A DNA stretch of 64,000 nt from CAZEQJ01 sp964514385. Lineage in GTDB: Bacteria > Bacteroidota > Bacteroidia > Cytophagales > Cyclobacteriaceae. This document shows positions 56,901 through 63,937 of the stretch, in pieces. The position numbers and the translations under genes were made by a program. The stretch spans positions 66,031 to 130,030 of the forward strand of contig CAZEQJ010000006.1 in NCBI GenBank assembly GCA_964514385.1, in the 5' to 3' direction. Below the pieces are notes generated by a model. That model was not told the origin of the DNA. It did no database searches and worked only from the letters and a program-made list of their open reading frames with translations. Position 1 is the first letter of the stretch. Every line of letters starts with the position of its first letter.

Positions 56901-58643
56901 TCAGTTTGCGTCAGCTTTAGGAAGCGATGTGTTTCCCGCAGTGGCATACAGTCCGATCAGTGCCCCGGTAAATCCGCCGGCAACGTTGGTAGACAGTATA
57001 TCACCTGAAACTGGTTCGCTGATAGGTGTGAAATTTTCACCGTCCGCAGAATAGCTGAAACTATAGGCATCTCCTTCTGCTGTCACCCTTAGGTGAATTG
57101 GCTTTTTAATATCTGCCGTCGCGGTGCTTATTACTTCTGAAACTGTTTTTCGGTCTCTCCATCTACCTTCTGTAGCCGTTTTTTCGAGTAAAAGCACGTA
57201 TTCATCATTGATTTTGGTAACACCAAATACATAATTTGAGTTTTCATTCTGATAGCATGTGATGCCGGCCAGATCAGTTTCTGAAGCTGGCTTATACTCC
57301 ATAACTGCCGTAAATTCAAAGCTATTATGCATCTGACGATGAAATAGTGTAGATACAGGCTTGAGCTCCTTCACATGCGATTCAAAAGGTTTAATCTGTA
57401 ACCCTTTCTTACCTGTTTCAATAAATGCTTCTCTGGGTCCCCGCATGGCTATCCATCGAAAATCCAGTACCTCAGCGTTAAAATTCTCTGTGTAGGTGAA
57501 ATTGCCATTAGGGAAATATCCATCCTGCCCTGTTTTATTTTCTACACCGGCGGGTAGTTTTAATTTAGGTTCCATCGGAACCAGGCCATTTTCAAAAACA
57601 GGAAATTCTCCGGACCAGTCTACGGGTAAAATGAAAGTCTCTCTTCCGGTATTTACCCGATCTTCTTCGTTTGGCCTGATAGCAAGAAATACACCATAAT
57701 ATTTTCCATCCGGTCCTTCGATGATGTCAGCATGGCCGGCCCAGTCCACTTTGTTTCTTCTGTCTTTGCTGAAATACCGTTGGGTGAGAATTGGATTGCT
57801 TGGCGCAGGTACGTAGGGTCCTTTCGGGTCGTCGCTAATAAAAATCACCTCGCTATGCCATCCGCCGGTACCACCTTCAGCACACATTAGATAGTATTTT
57901 CCATTCCTTTTGTAGATATGTGGTGCTTCAATCCATATCGGCTTATCGTTCAGATCAACCCCGCCATTGACAATTATCTTATCCGTATCAGGGATTACCT
58001 GATCGTTTTGGACATCATATTCCCAGATTTTGATCACCCGGTGACCGCTATATAACTCTTCACCTTCATTGGGTGCATCATTGTGTACAACATATGCCTT
58101 TCCGTTGTCATCAAAAAAGATAGATGGATCTATACCGTCAAAGTCCAGTTTTATCGGATCGCTCCATCCTTCTTTAGGATCCTTGGTTTTTACTATTATG
58201 TTACCCAGACCGCCGGCAAAAGCTGTAGTGATCATGTAGAATGTGTCGTTGTATGGGTTGTAGGTAATACCGGGCGCGTATACTCCTGCACTGATAGGTG
58301 TATTGTGTACATCCAGTTGAGAAGTTCTGTCCAGTACATGCCCTATCTGTGTCCAGTTTACCAGGTCATTGGAGTGAAAAATCGGCACCCCCGGAAACAT
58401 AGCAAAAGATGAGCATACCATATAATAGTCATCCCCTTTTTTGGTAATGGCCGGATCTGGATAACATCCCTGTAAGATCGGGTTATAAAATTCATCTTCG
58501 CCAAGCGGATTTTCCATGTACACCTTATCTCTCCCTTGGTAGGTAGCCGAGGTGAAAACAGGTCCTTTTGACTGTGCCAGCATATTCGTGGTAAATAAAA
58601 TGGATAGTATTAGAAAAGCAGCAATTTTAATTGAATACCTCAT
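56901..58643 (-). CDS. GH43 beta-xylosidase/arabinofuranosidase with GH43 C-terminal domain
   Basis: The 580-residue protein has a signal peptide (LFTTNMLAQSK). The GH43 propeller has its base Asp in QGCYPDPAITKK, modulator Asp in FDGIDPSIFFDDNG and acid Glu in WIEAPHIYKRNG. The concanavalin-A-like C-terminal domain runs from about 380 to VAGGFTGALIGLYA. It is the first gene of the minus-strand enzyme block and is preceded by 159 bases containing a strong inverted repeat, so a promoter probably lies there. It acts on xylo- or arabinoxylo-oligosaccharides, probably in the periplasm. Confidence 0.92.
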   Translation of the reverse strand: MRYSIKIAAFLILSILFTTNMLAQSKGPVFTSATYQGRDKVYMENPLGEDEFYNPILQGCYPDPAITKKGDDYYMVCSSFAMFPGVPIFHSNDLVNWTQIGHVLDRTSQLDVHNTPISAGVYAPGITYNPYNDTFYMITTAFAGGLGNIIVKTKDPKEGWSDPIKLDFDGIDPSIFFDDNGKAYVVHNDAPNEGEELYSGHRVIKIWEYDVQNDQVIPDTDKIIVNGGVDLNDKPIWIEAPHIYKRNGKYYLMCAEGGTGGWHSEVIFISDDPKGPYVPAPSNPILTQRYFSKDRRNKVDWAGHADIIEGPDGKYYGVFLAIRPNEEDRVNTGRETFILPVDWSGEFPVFENGLVPMEPKLKLPAGVENKTGQDGYFPNGNFTYTENFNAEVLDFRWIAMRGPREAFIETGKKGLQIKPFESHVKELKPVSTLFHRQMHNSFEFTAVMEYKPASETDLAGITCYQNENSNYVFGVTKINDEYVLLLEKTATEGRWRDRKTVSEVISTATADIKKPIHLRVTAEGDAYSFSYSADGENFTPISEPVSGDILSTNVAGGFTGALIGLYATAGNTSLPKADAN

Positions 58644-58678
58644 TTTGATTAGAATATATATGAATATTATTTACTAAT

Positions 58679-58704
58679 GTAAAGTCAATTATTTGTGACT
58701 TTAC
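58679..58704. promoter_or_regulatory. Perfect 9-bp inverted repeat upstream of the PUL enzyme block
   Basis: GTAAAGTCA/TGACTTTAC (58679-58687, 58696-58704) with an 8-base spacer lies 36 bases upstream of the GH43 start. No U-tract follows on the minus strand, so an operator is likelier than a terminator. A TTG followed after 19 bases by TATTCATA gives at best a weak promoter match just downstream. Confidence 0.45.
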
Positions 58705-58802
58705 CCCCCTGAGGCTTCCTTTTTATTGAAATATATGCCGGGTATAAAACTGAAGTGAATAGTTTGACTCCTTTTTCGGGATCAGATAGCCTGTAGGCTC
58801 TC

Positions 58803-59273
58803 TTATTTCATTTTCAAGCCCTCCTGATCCAGGAAGTCCATGATGTTCCGGACCTGAATATCCATATCTTTGGTCCTGGCAAGGCTGTAAATCAGGCTCC
58901 TTTTCTTGCCGTCCGTCAGCGCATCAAATATACGCTTTGCATCTGTATCCTGAGAAAGTAGCACCTCAAGTACTTCCGGCATTTCAACACCCAGCTGATC
59001 CGGGTCTTTATCTACCCGATACTCGACTGAGTCGCCGGAATCTTTGCCCAGTGTATCGAGATGTTTTTTGGCTACAATGATGAAAAAATTCCCATTGCCA
59101 AGGTGGTTTAGACCACATCGAAACGATAAGGTATTGTCGATGGTGCAGATGACCCGGGTGGCCTTTTTGTTTTCAAACTGATTGACGATGTCGGCGTCAA
59201 GTTCCAGATAAAAATATCCCCCCTTTCGCTTTTCAAGTTGCCTGATTTTTTGATTGCCACTGTAGGTGTTCAC
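58803..59273 (-). CDS. DUF1905/YdeI-type protein
   Basis: The 156-residue cytoplasmic protein has an N-terminal DUF1905-like beta domain (GGYFYLELDADIVNQF to GDSVEYRVDKDPDQLGV) and a C-terminal YdeI/OmpD-associated helical segment (LSQDTDAKRIFDALTDGKKR, then RSLIYSLARTKD). The family is widespread and poorly understood, and some members are annotated as bacteriocin-protection proteins. It appears to be a single-gene unit unrelated to the PUL. A candidate promoter lies at 59312-59341. Confidence 0.78.
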   Translation of the reverse strand: MNTYSGNQKIRQLEKRKGGYFYLELDADIVNQFENKKATRVICTIDNTLSFRCGLNHLGNGNFFIIVAKKHLDTLGKDSGDSVEYRVDKDPDQLGVEMPEVLEVLLSQDTDAKRIFDALTDGKKRSLIYSLARTKDMDIQVRNIMDFLDQEGLKMK

Positions 59274-59311
59274 TTTGAAGGATCATGAGGGTTAACAGAT
59301 CATCAACGCGA

Positions 59312-59341
59312 TAAATGTAACCAATAAATCGGTTGGTTCAA
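59312..59341 (-). promoter_or_regulatory. Possible promoter of the DUF1905/YdeI gene
   Basis: On the minus strand, TTG (59339-59341), a 19-base spacer and TACATTTA (59312-59319, one mismatch to TAnnTTTG) lie about 40 bases upstream of the ATG. Confidence 0.35.
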
Positions 59342-59510
59342 TCTTCAATTCCTGCGACGAGTATTAAAAACTACAGGCCGATACGGCATGATATAGACAC
59401 CCGTGTAAGAGCTTTTACCCTCATTATTCCTGACGCCAAAACATCATCACGGCCGGTATCAGCCGGACCTTGAGCAACACCGCTACAATCCAATCATACA
59501 TTTTGTGAGT

Positions 59511-59924
59511 TTACATTAACTCGTCCGCCTGATACACCAGATGCCTTGTTTTTGCGAAAACCCGAAAATAGGGGTTTGGCCATGAATCTATAAATGATAC
59601 CCAAATCACACCATACTGGCTGGTATGCTCTGAAGTATGGTAGATTTTCTCCGCCAGTTTTTTGCCGATAACATCCTTATTCTCATCCGAATCAATGTTA
59701 TAAAGACTTACCCGGATGGTACTGTTAGGATTCTCCACAGGGTCTGGCTTGCCCAGATATTCATATTGTATGCGTTCTACGTCATACGAATGGTTAATCT
59801 CGGCGACAATTTGCTGCATTGATTTTTCTAAATCACTTTCGTTGGCGGCATTTCCGGCCGATTGCTGTACGGAACATGCAGTAGTGAAAAAGAGTAATAT
59901 CGGAATTACAATAAGGTGTTTCAT
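59511..59924 (-). CDS. Small lipoprotein of unknown function
   Basis: The 137-residue protein has a clear lipoprotein signal (LLFFTTACSVQQ). The rest is soluble, with a helical segment (ESDLEKSMQQIVAEINHSYD) and a beta-rich half ending VFAKTRHLVYQADELM. I do not recognise a family. It stands alone between two non-coding stretches. Confidence 0.65.
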   Translation of the reverse strand: MKHLIVIPILLFFTTACSVQQSAGNAANESDLEKSMQQIVAEINHSYDVERIQYEYLGKPDPVENPNSTIRVSLYNIDSDENKDVIGKKLAEKIYHTSEHTSQYGVIWVSFIDSWPNPYFRVFAKTRHLVYQADELM

Positions 59925-60313
59925 TTTTGTGGTTTAATTAGTACATGAGGTAGATGACTCATTTGACTTGTAGGTTGCATCGCCCCTGAAAAAAATGTGA
60001 TGATGTATGGCTGTGGAATTCGCTCAATGTTATCTTTTCTGGATGAATTAAAACTCAAATCTTAAAATGTTTACCGGTAATTCTGTTAGTCCCCAAGACT
60101 CCATTCGGAAAGTATTTTTAAAAATCTATATAAAGATAACGCCTTTTGTAAAGAAAATGAGGATATCTATACACAGATCAACCAATATGTATAAAAAAGC
60201 CATAAATCTATACACAGTGCTGTTTCGCGGTCAGCATTGGCGGTTACGGTCCAGCTAAAGTACTCAGCGAGGGCAAAGTCAAGGGAGAGCATGGACTTTA
60301 GGGTTTGTTATCA
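59925..60313. other. Gene-free stretch with a GC-richer patch
   Basis: No gene is supported in these 389 bases. A GC-richer patch (about 60220-60295) stands out from AT-rich surroundings and may be a remnant of transferred DNA, but I cannot identify it. Confidence 0.4.
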
Positions 60314-60621
60314 TTAGGCCTGGGGATCTTTTATTTTTAATTTTTCTGGATTTTGTCTTCCATCCCAAATTGTAAGTATTAAAATTTGATCATCAAATTC
60401 TTCATAAAAAAAAGATAATCTCGAACTATTTTAAATCTTGCACTTTTGTCATCAGTTAGTTTTCCCATTTTTGGATGATGACTAATGAATTGTGTTGCTT
60501 CTTTAAATAAGGATGATAGTTTTACACTGTATGCGTTGGATTTATTTCTAATTATCCAATACTCTAAAATTGATTTTAAATCATTTCTGGCTCTAGGTGA
60601 CCAGATTACTTTTTTGTCCAT
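60314..60621 (-). pseudogene. ParE/RelE-family toxin interrupted by a homopolymer frameshift
   Basis: The open frame (60379-60621, 80 residues) begins like a ParE/RelE toxin (VIWSPRARNDLKSILEYW, HHPKMGKL, FKIVRDYL) but then goes out of frame. The shift falls at a run of eight T on the coding strand (60406-60413). One extra T would restore a standard ending (FYEEFDDQILILTIWDGRQN, then PEKLKIK) with a stop at 60314-60316, giving about 102 residues, the normal family length. Intact members poison gyrase or ribosomes. This copy is either inactive, phase-variable at the homopolymer, or a sequencing error. It overlaps the antitoxin gene by 16 bases. Confidence 0.8.
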
Positions 60622-60839
60622 TCATCTGCCTCTTTAAAAATCTGATCTGATGGAATTCCTTCTCCATTATTGATTTGATTTCTGGCTTCTTGAATTGCTT
60701 CTTTTTGATCTTTACTTAGGATATATGCAGATTCATCAATCCCTATGTCTAAGAGTCTATTAATTTCATCAATTAAGTTTTGGTCACTTATCCCTTTAAT
60801 TTTTTCAATTAATAATTCTCGATTTTTTACCTTATCCAT
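60606..60839 (-). CDS. Antitoxin of the ParE/RelE-type module
   Basis: The 77-residue acidic protein consists mainly of helices (LIEKIKGISDQNLIDEINRL, SKDQKEAIQEARNQINNGEG), as in antitoxins paired with ParE/RelE toxins. The C-terminal part (IPSDQIFKEADEWTKK) would wrap the toxin. It lies upstream of and overlaps the toxin gene by 16 bases, the usual order for type II modules. Autoregulation is expected, but I see no clear operator palindrome. Confidence 0.78.
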   Translation of the reverse strand: MDKVKNRELLIEKIKGISDQNLIDEINRLLDIGIDESAYILSKDQKEAIQEARNQINNGEGIPSDQIFKEADEWTKK

Positions 60840-61178
60840 ACTCTAAGATACTGATATTTTTCCTTTTAAGATTAAAAATTTTAGTCTGGCTTAATGATAA
60901 CATCAATATATCAGTAATAACCACCATATACCTACAAAGTCGAATATATGCACCTGTTTATAATTGTTCATAATCCCCTTTCATTTTTTTAAAAACCACA
61001 TCCACCAGATCACCGTTTCTAGGTAGTTTCGCCTTACACAAATTAATTACTAAGAATATTGCGTGAACATGCAGTAATTACAACCTGATTTGAAACCTCA
61101 GGACAGCAGAGGGTACTAAAGCTTAAGAGGCGTATGCTGACAAGGCCTTAGTATCGCTAAGACCAGTTTAGTTACGCA

Positions 61179-61220
61179 TACCCGCATGGCATGCCGCACT
61201 ATCCCCTCGTGATCCCTTCA
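61179..61220 (-). repeat. Palindromic repeat element, copy A
   Basis: This 42-base sequence is nearly identical to 63837-63878 and also resembles 61303-61334. Its core is the perfect palindrome GGCATGCC, and one end is ATCCCT. Here it is not joined to a tRNA tail. Confidence 0.7.
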
Positions 61221-61237
61221 GATTCGCTGTAAAATAA

Positions 61238-61271
61238 AAAAGCATCATTGAATAGAATCAACGATGCTTTT
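61238..61271 (-). terminator. Terminator of the broken tRNA-Val copy
   Basis: AAAAGCATC/GATGCTTTT (9-bp stem, 16-base loop) is followed on the minus strand by a T-rich tract. The stem is identical to those of the two terminators at 63772-63805 and 63895-63928. Confidence 0.7.
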
Positions 61272-61280
61272 GATACTTCG

Positions 61281-61394
61281 TGGGCAAAGAGGGATTAGCT
61301 CGTACCCACAGGCATGCCGCACTATCCCTCGTGAATCTACGATTTCGAACCCCCGACCCTCTGCTTGTATCCGCCAACCGGCGGACTGACCAGC
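61281..61394 (-). pseudogene. Broken tRNA-Val with an inserted palindromic element
   Basis: Relative to the intact gene at the right edge, the 3' tail (61281-61296, GGGCAAAGAGGGATT and discriminator) and the T-arm/anticodon 3' half (about 61343-61368, including TTCGAACCCCCGACCCTCTG) are kept. A roughly 45-base palindromic element (61297-61341) is inserted in the T-loop. The 5' half of the anticodon arm is replaced by a GC-rich hairpin (CCGCC/GGCGG) before a D-arm-like CCAGCT. It cannot fold as a tRNA. Confidence 0.7.
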
Positions 61395-61429
61395 TACCAA
61401 TTGAAAGTATTAAAACTATAATAATGGGT

Positions 61430-61966
61430 CTATTTCTCTCTAAAACTACTTACCATCCTCTCTGCATCATGCACTGCTTCATTATACTTTGTCTCATTAT
61501 CTGAATTTAGCTTAACAAAGAAAATTTTATCTGTGCCACGAATTGTCCATGAAGTCTCATAAAATTTGGTATAATTATCATATGCTATATCATAAGTTTC
61601 TTTTGTTAATACAGTTTTGATAGTAAATAATCCATTTAGATCTAATGTATCAATATCGATTATTTCGGTTCGTTTGAAATCATCATAAGCCCATTGCAAC
61701 ACTTCTTTAATTGAAAAGTCCGTAGTATGAGTGGAATCAATAATTGTTTGGATTAGTAAATTAGTCCTATTTTTATAAAAAAAATGATCTCTGTGCCGGA
61801 TCCATGACCCGTTTTTTAAGGTTTCGTATTGCACTTTATTTGGCTTAAACCCATATTCAAGAGATACTGAATAGAAAGGCTTCGAAAATTCTGAGACATT
61901 ATTTGAGCTTTTATTGCATGACACTAAAAGTGCAAAAATTATAGGAAGAAATATTTTAATAATCAT
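61430..61966 (-). CDS. Lipoprotein of unknown function
   Basis: The 178-residue protein has a lipoprotein signal (IFALLVSCNKSS) and no recognised domain. The body is rich in Tyr, Phe and charged residues. Its start overlaps the end of the upstream propeller lipoprotein gene by 11 bases, so the two are co-translated. Base composition is AT-rich compared with the PUL. It belongs to the small cassette lying between the tRNA-Val-derived repeats. Confidence 0.7.
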   Translation of the reverse strand: MIIKIFLPIIFALLVSCNKSSNNVSEFSKPFYSVSLEYGFKPNKVQYETLKNGSWIRHRDHFFYKNRTNLLIQTIIDSTHTTDFSIKEVLQWAYDDFKRTEIIDIDTLDLNGLFTIKTVLTKETYDIAYDNYTKFYETSWTIRGTDKIFFVKLNSDNETKYNEAVHDAERMVSSFREK

Positions 61967-62999
61967 GAATGAGTGGGTAGGTGAAAAATGTATTAATCTC
62001 CTCTAAAGACGACCCTATCAATATTTTGTCATCTTTAGTTATGTCAAAACTAAATAATTTATCTTTGATTCTATATGAGGCAATCGGAGAACCTTCCCAA
62101 TCCCAGACATGTAACTCACAAGGAAGGCTTGACAATCCAGGAGGTAATTCTTCCATTTTTTTACCAATATATAATCCGTATATGTATTTATCGGTTGACT
62201 GTATTTTAATATAATGTATCACTTCATTACTGAGGTTGCTTATATCCCCATTTAAAAATTTTATTGAAGGATGAGGTGAATCCTTAAAAACCACTTCTTT
62301 AATTAGTTCCCCATTTCTGGAATAAATTCTCATCATTTGTACTTTATCATATAAAGCGGCAAACCTTGACTTATCTGGCTTTAGCGTCAGAGACTTTGTT
62401 GAGGCCATTATCTTTCTGTCACTTCTTATTCCTTTTGTGAATTCTGGATATTCAGGGCCAAATGCTGTATAATTATCTCGATCAGAATTGTATTTTATAA
62501 ATTCTCGCTCTTCATTTCTGTAAATATCATACCCTATTATAGTTAATGAATCAAGTATTACAACCTGATTCATAAACCGAAGTTCAGAATTCAATTCTAT
62601 TTTTCCTGCAATAGTAAAGGCTGTATCAAGATAGGTGACATAATGAACTGAACCATTTGAAACAAAGTAGAAATCATCACTATGATAATTTCGTAGTAAA
62701 ATCGGATCTATTTCTTGAAGTTCTCCAGGACCTCTACCCCTATGAATAAAACCCCCTAAATGTTTAAAATCAGGCAGACTAAATATTTGAAATATCGTAT
62801 CTGCCTGAAAATCCATTGATACTAAAAAGTTATCCAAAGCATTTATTTGTGTTACATGGTATAAGACTTCCGGCACTTTTATTTTTCGGGACTCTAAATT
62901 ATAGGTCATTGGAAAATCTTTCAAAACCATTTTTTTTTCATCCATTTTACATGAAATAAAAAAAATAAACACTAAAAAGGATGAAATAAAGGCTTTCAT
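61956..62999 (-). CDS. 6-bladed beta-propeller lipoprotein (BF3164/TolB-like)
   Basis: The 347-residue protein has a lipoprotein signal (VFIFFISCKMDEK). The motif HRGRGPGELQEIDP near residue 90 is the hallmark of the BF3164-like/6-bladed propeller lipoproteins of Bacteroidota. Repeated blade strands (FYFVSNGSVHYV, SRFAALYDKVQMMRIYSRNG, LHVWDWEGSPIASYRI) continue to the end. These proteins often lie beside small secreted Cys-peptide genes of the NVEALA kind, as here (22 bases upstream). The function is unknown; peptide binding or sensing at the cell surface is a reasonable guess. Confidence 0.8.
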   Translation of the reverse strand: MKAFISSFLVFIFFISCKMDEKKMVLKDFPMTYNLESRKIKVPEVLYHVTQINALDNFLVSMDFQADTIFQIFSLPDFKHLGGFIHRGRGPGELQEIDPILLRNYHSDDFYFVSNGSVHYVTYLDTAFTIAGKIELNSELRFMNQVVILDSLTIIGYDIYRNEEREFIKYNSDRDNYTAFGPEYPEFTKGIRSDRKIMASTKSLTLKPDKSRFAALYDKVQMMRIYSRNGELIKEVVFKDSPHPSIKFLNGDISNLSNEVIHYIKIQSTDKYIYGLYIGKKMEELPPGLSSLPCELHVWDWEGSPIASYRIKDKLFSFDITKDDKILIGSSLEEINTFFTYPLIHDY

Positions 63000-63021
63000 A
63001 ACTAATTACTTACTTTTTTGA

Positions 63022-63270
63022 TTAATTAGGCACATTGCATTCTCCTCTGTCAGCGCAAAGTACGAAGTACATATTCTTACAATTGGCGCAATTTTTAACA
63101 ATTGATGGAAAAGGCCAAATAGCAAATGTAGAATAACAAGTCACCTTATTACCCCCACCTTCATCAATAATTATAACAGGTTCAGACTGCGCATTACTTG
63201 AATTTAGGTTAAATGTTAACATTAGCCCTAATGTTAACAGAATACCGCTTCTTAATAATTTCTTTCTCAT
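63022..63270 (-). CDS. Small secreted Cys-rich peptide (NVEALA-like)
   Basis: The 82-residue precursor has a signal peptide (cleavage near NSSNAQSE) and a mature part of about 55 residues with five cysteines: C45, C61, C64, C72 and C78 (CYS, NCANC, LCADRGEC). The pattern CY...CxxC...CxxxGxC recalls NVEALA-family exported peptides of Bacteroidota, though the NVEALA leader motif itself is absent. It is followed by the propeller lipoprotein gene, the usual partner of such peptides. The role is unknown; a secreted signal or bacteriocin-like peptide is possible. Confidence 0.7.
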   Translation of the reverse strand: MRKKLLRSGILLTLGLMLTFNLNSSNAQSEPVIIIDEGGGNKVTCYSTFAIWPFPSIVKNCANCKNMYFVLCADRGECNVPN

Positions 63271-63363
63271 CTCATTTTATATTTAGTTGAGATCAAATAA
63301 ATAAACAAATTCATTTAAATAATAAAAATGATTGAAAAGGTAGCACTTTGAAATATAATCAAC

Positions 63364-63573
63364 TTAATCATCCACATTAACACCAAAGATTTTAAATATT
63401 TTATCGATTTCTTTGGGAGAAAGAAGTTTATTTGAAGTAATATGAATCTCGGAATCTTTAATGCGTCTTGCTAGAGTTGAATATGAAATATTCAGCATCT
63501 GAGCAACCTGACCTCTTGTCAAACAATTTCTTAATTTTTGATTACTTTTCATGTTTGTGGCTTTTAATCTCAA
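63364..63573 (-). CDS. Small excisionase/MerR-like HTH DNA-binding protein
   Basis: The 69-residue protein carries one helix-turn-helix of the excisionase/HTH_17 type (LTRGQVAQMLNISYSTLARR, then LLSPKEIDKIF). The start may be the Met at 63552 (MKSNQKLRN). It lies 93 bases upstream of the Cys-peptide gene and next to tRNA-Val repeats. That would suit either a local repressor of the cassette or a remnant excisionase of an integrated element. No integrase is in the window. Confidence 0.65.
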   Translation of the reverse strand: MRLKATNMKSNQKLRNCLTRGQVAQMLNISYSTLARRIKDSEIHITSNKLLSPKEIDKIFKIFGVNVDD

Positions 63574-63771
63574 TAAATATAAAGTTTATTTAGGTTATCT
63601 ACAAGTTTCTTTGGGTTTAACACCACAAGGATTAAACCAGTCAGGATGATTTAGCTTTAAATGTTTATATTGATGTGGATTATCAACTGACGAGTTTAGA
63701 ATTTAATTCAAATTCAACTTTATCATTCAAGTAACTTAGTTAGAGATCTTAGGGAGTTTGCAGAAGGCGAA
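63574..63771. other. AT-rich spacer upstream of the HTH gene
   Basis: No gene or clear promoter box is seen in these 198 bases, which open a 364-base gene-free stretch. The rest of that stretch (63772-63937) is repeats and terminators. Confidence 0.5.
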
Positions 63772-63805
63772 AAAAGCATCCCGAAACTAAATTCAAGATG
63801 CTTTT
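63772..63805 (-). terminator. Duplicated tRNA-Val terminator (distal copy)
   Basis: AAAAGCATC/GATGCTTTT stem with a 16-base loop; on the minus strand it is followed by TTTTTCGCC. It is nearly identical in stem and most of the loop to 63895-63928. Confidence 0.75.
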
Positions 63806-63880
63806 AAGATTTCGTGGGCAAAGAGGGATTAGCTCGTACCCGCATGGCATGCCGCACTATGCCCTCGTGATCCCTTCATT
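63797..63880 (-). repeat. tRNA-Val 3' tail fused to the palindromic element (copy C)
   Basis: The 34 bases 63797-63830 are identical to 63920-63953 and include the last 16 bases of tRNA-Val (63815-63830). Instead of the T-arm, the sequence continues into the palindromic element (63831-63880; GGCATGCC core). The repeat period is 123 bases. Confidence 0.8.
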
Positions 63881-63894
63881 TCATTCAAAAACAA

Positions 63895-63928
63895 AAAAGC
63901 ATCATGAAACTAAATTCAAGATGCTTTT
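63895..63928 (-). terminator. Intrinsic terminator of tRNA-Val
   Basis: AAAAGCATC/GATGCTTTT with a 16-base loop lies 9 bases beyond the tRNA 3' end. It is followed on the minus strand by TTTTTTGTTTTTG. Confidence 0.85.
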
Positions 63929-63937
63929 AAGATTTCG

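Larger units (their letters stand above)
60840..61429. other. Long intergenic region with tRNA-derived repeats
   Basis: In these 590 bases, 60840-61178 shows nothing coding. A small hairpin CTTAG/CTAAG lies near 61147-61161. From 61179 to 61394 it is made of repeat elements and a broken tRNA-Val copy, listed separately. Confidence 0.6.

Noticed and set aside
58788..58799. Small palindrome AGCCTGTAGGCT after the DUF1905/YdeI gene as a terminator
   Set aside because: The stem is five pairs with a two-base loop and no T-tract follows on the minus strand.
60067..60258. 63-residue plus-strand ORF in the gap before the toxin
   Set aside because: No family resemblance, no signal, and no promoter; composition looks like non-coding AT-rich DNA.
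61131..61181. GTATGC/GCATAC inverted repeat as a possible mobile-element end
   Set aside because: The match is six bases over a 50-base interval with no second copy or target duplication.
61280..61504. 74-residue plus-strand ORF
   Set aside because: It is read through the broken tRNA-Val copy and into the 3' end of the opposite-strand lipoprotein gene; no protein features.
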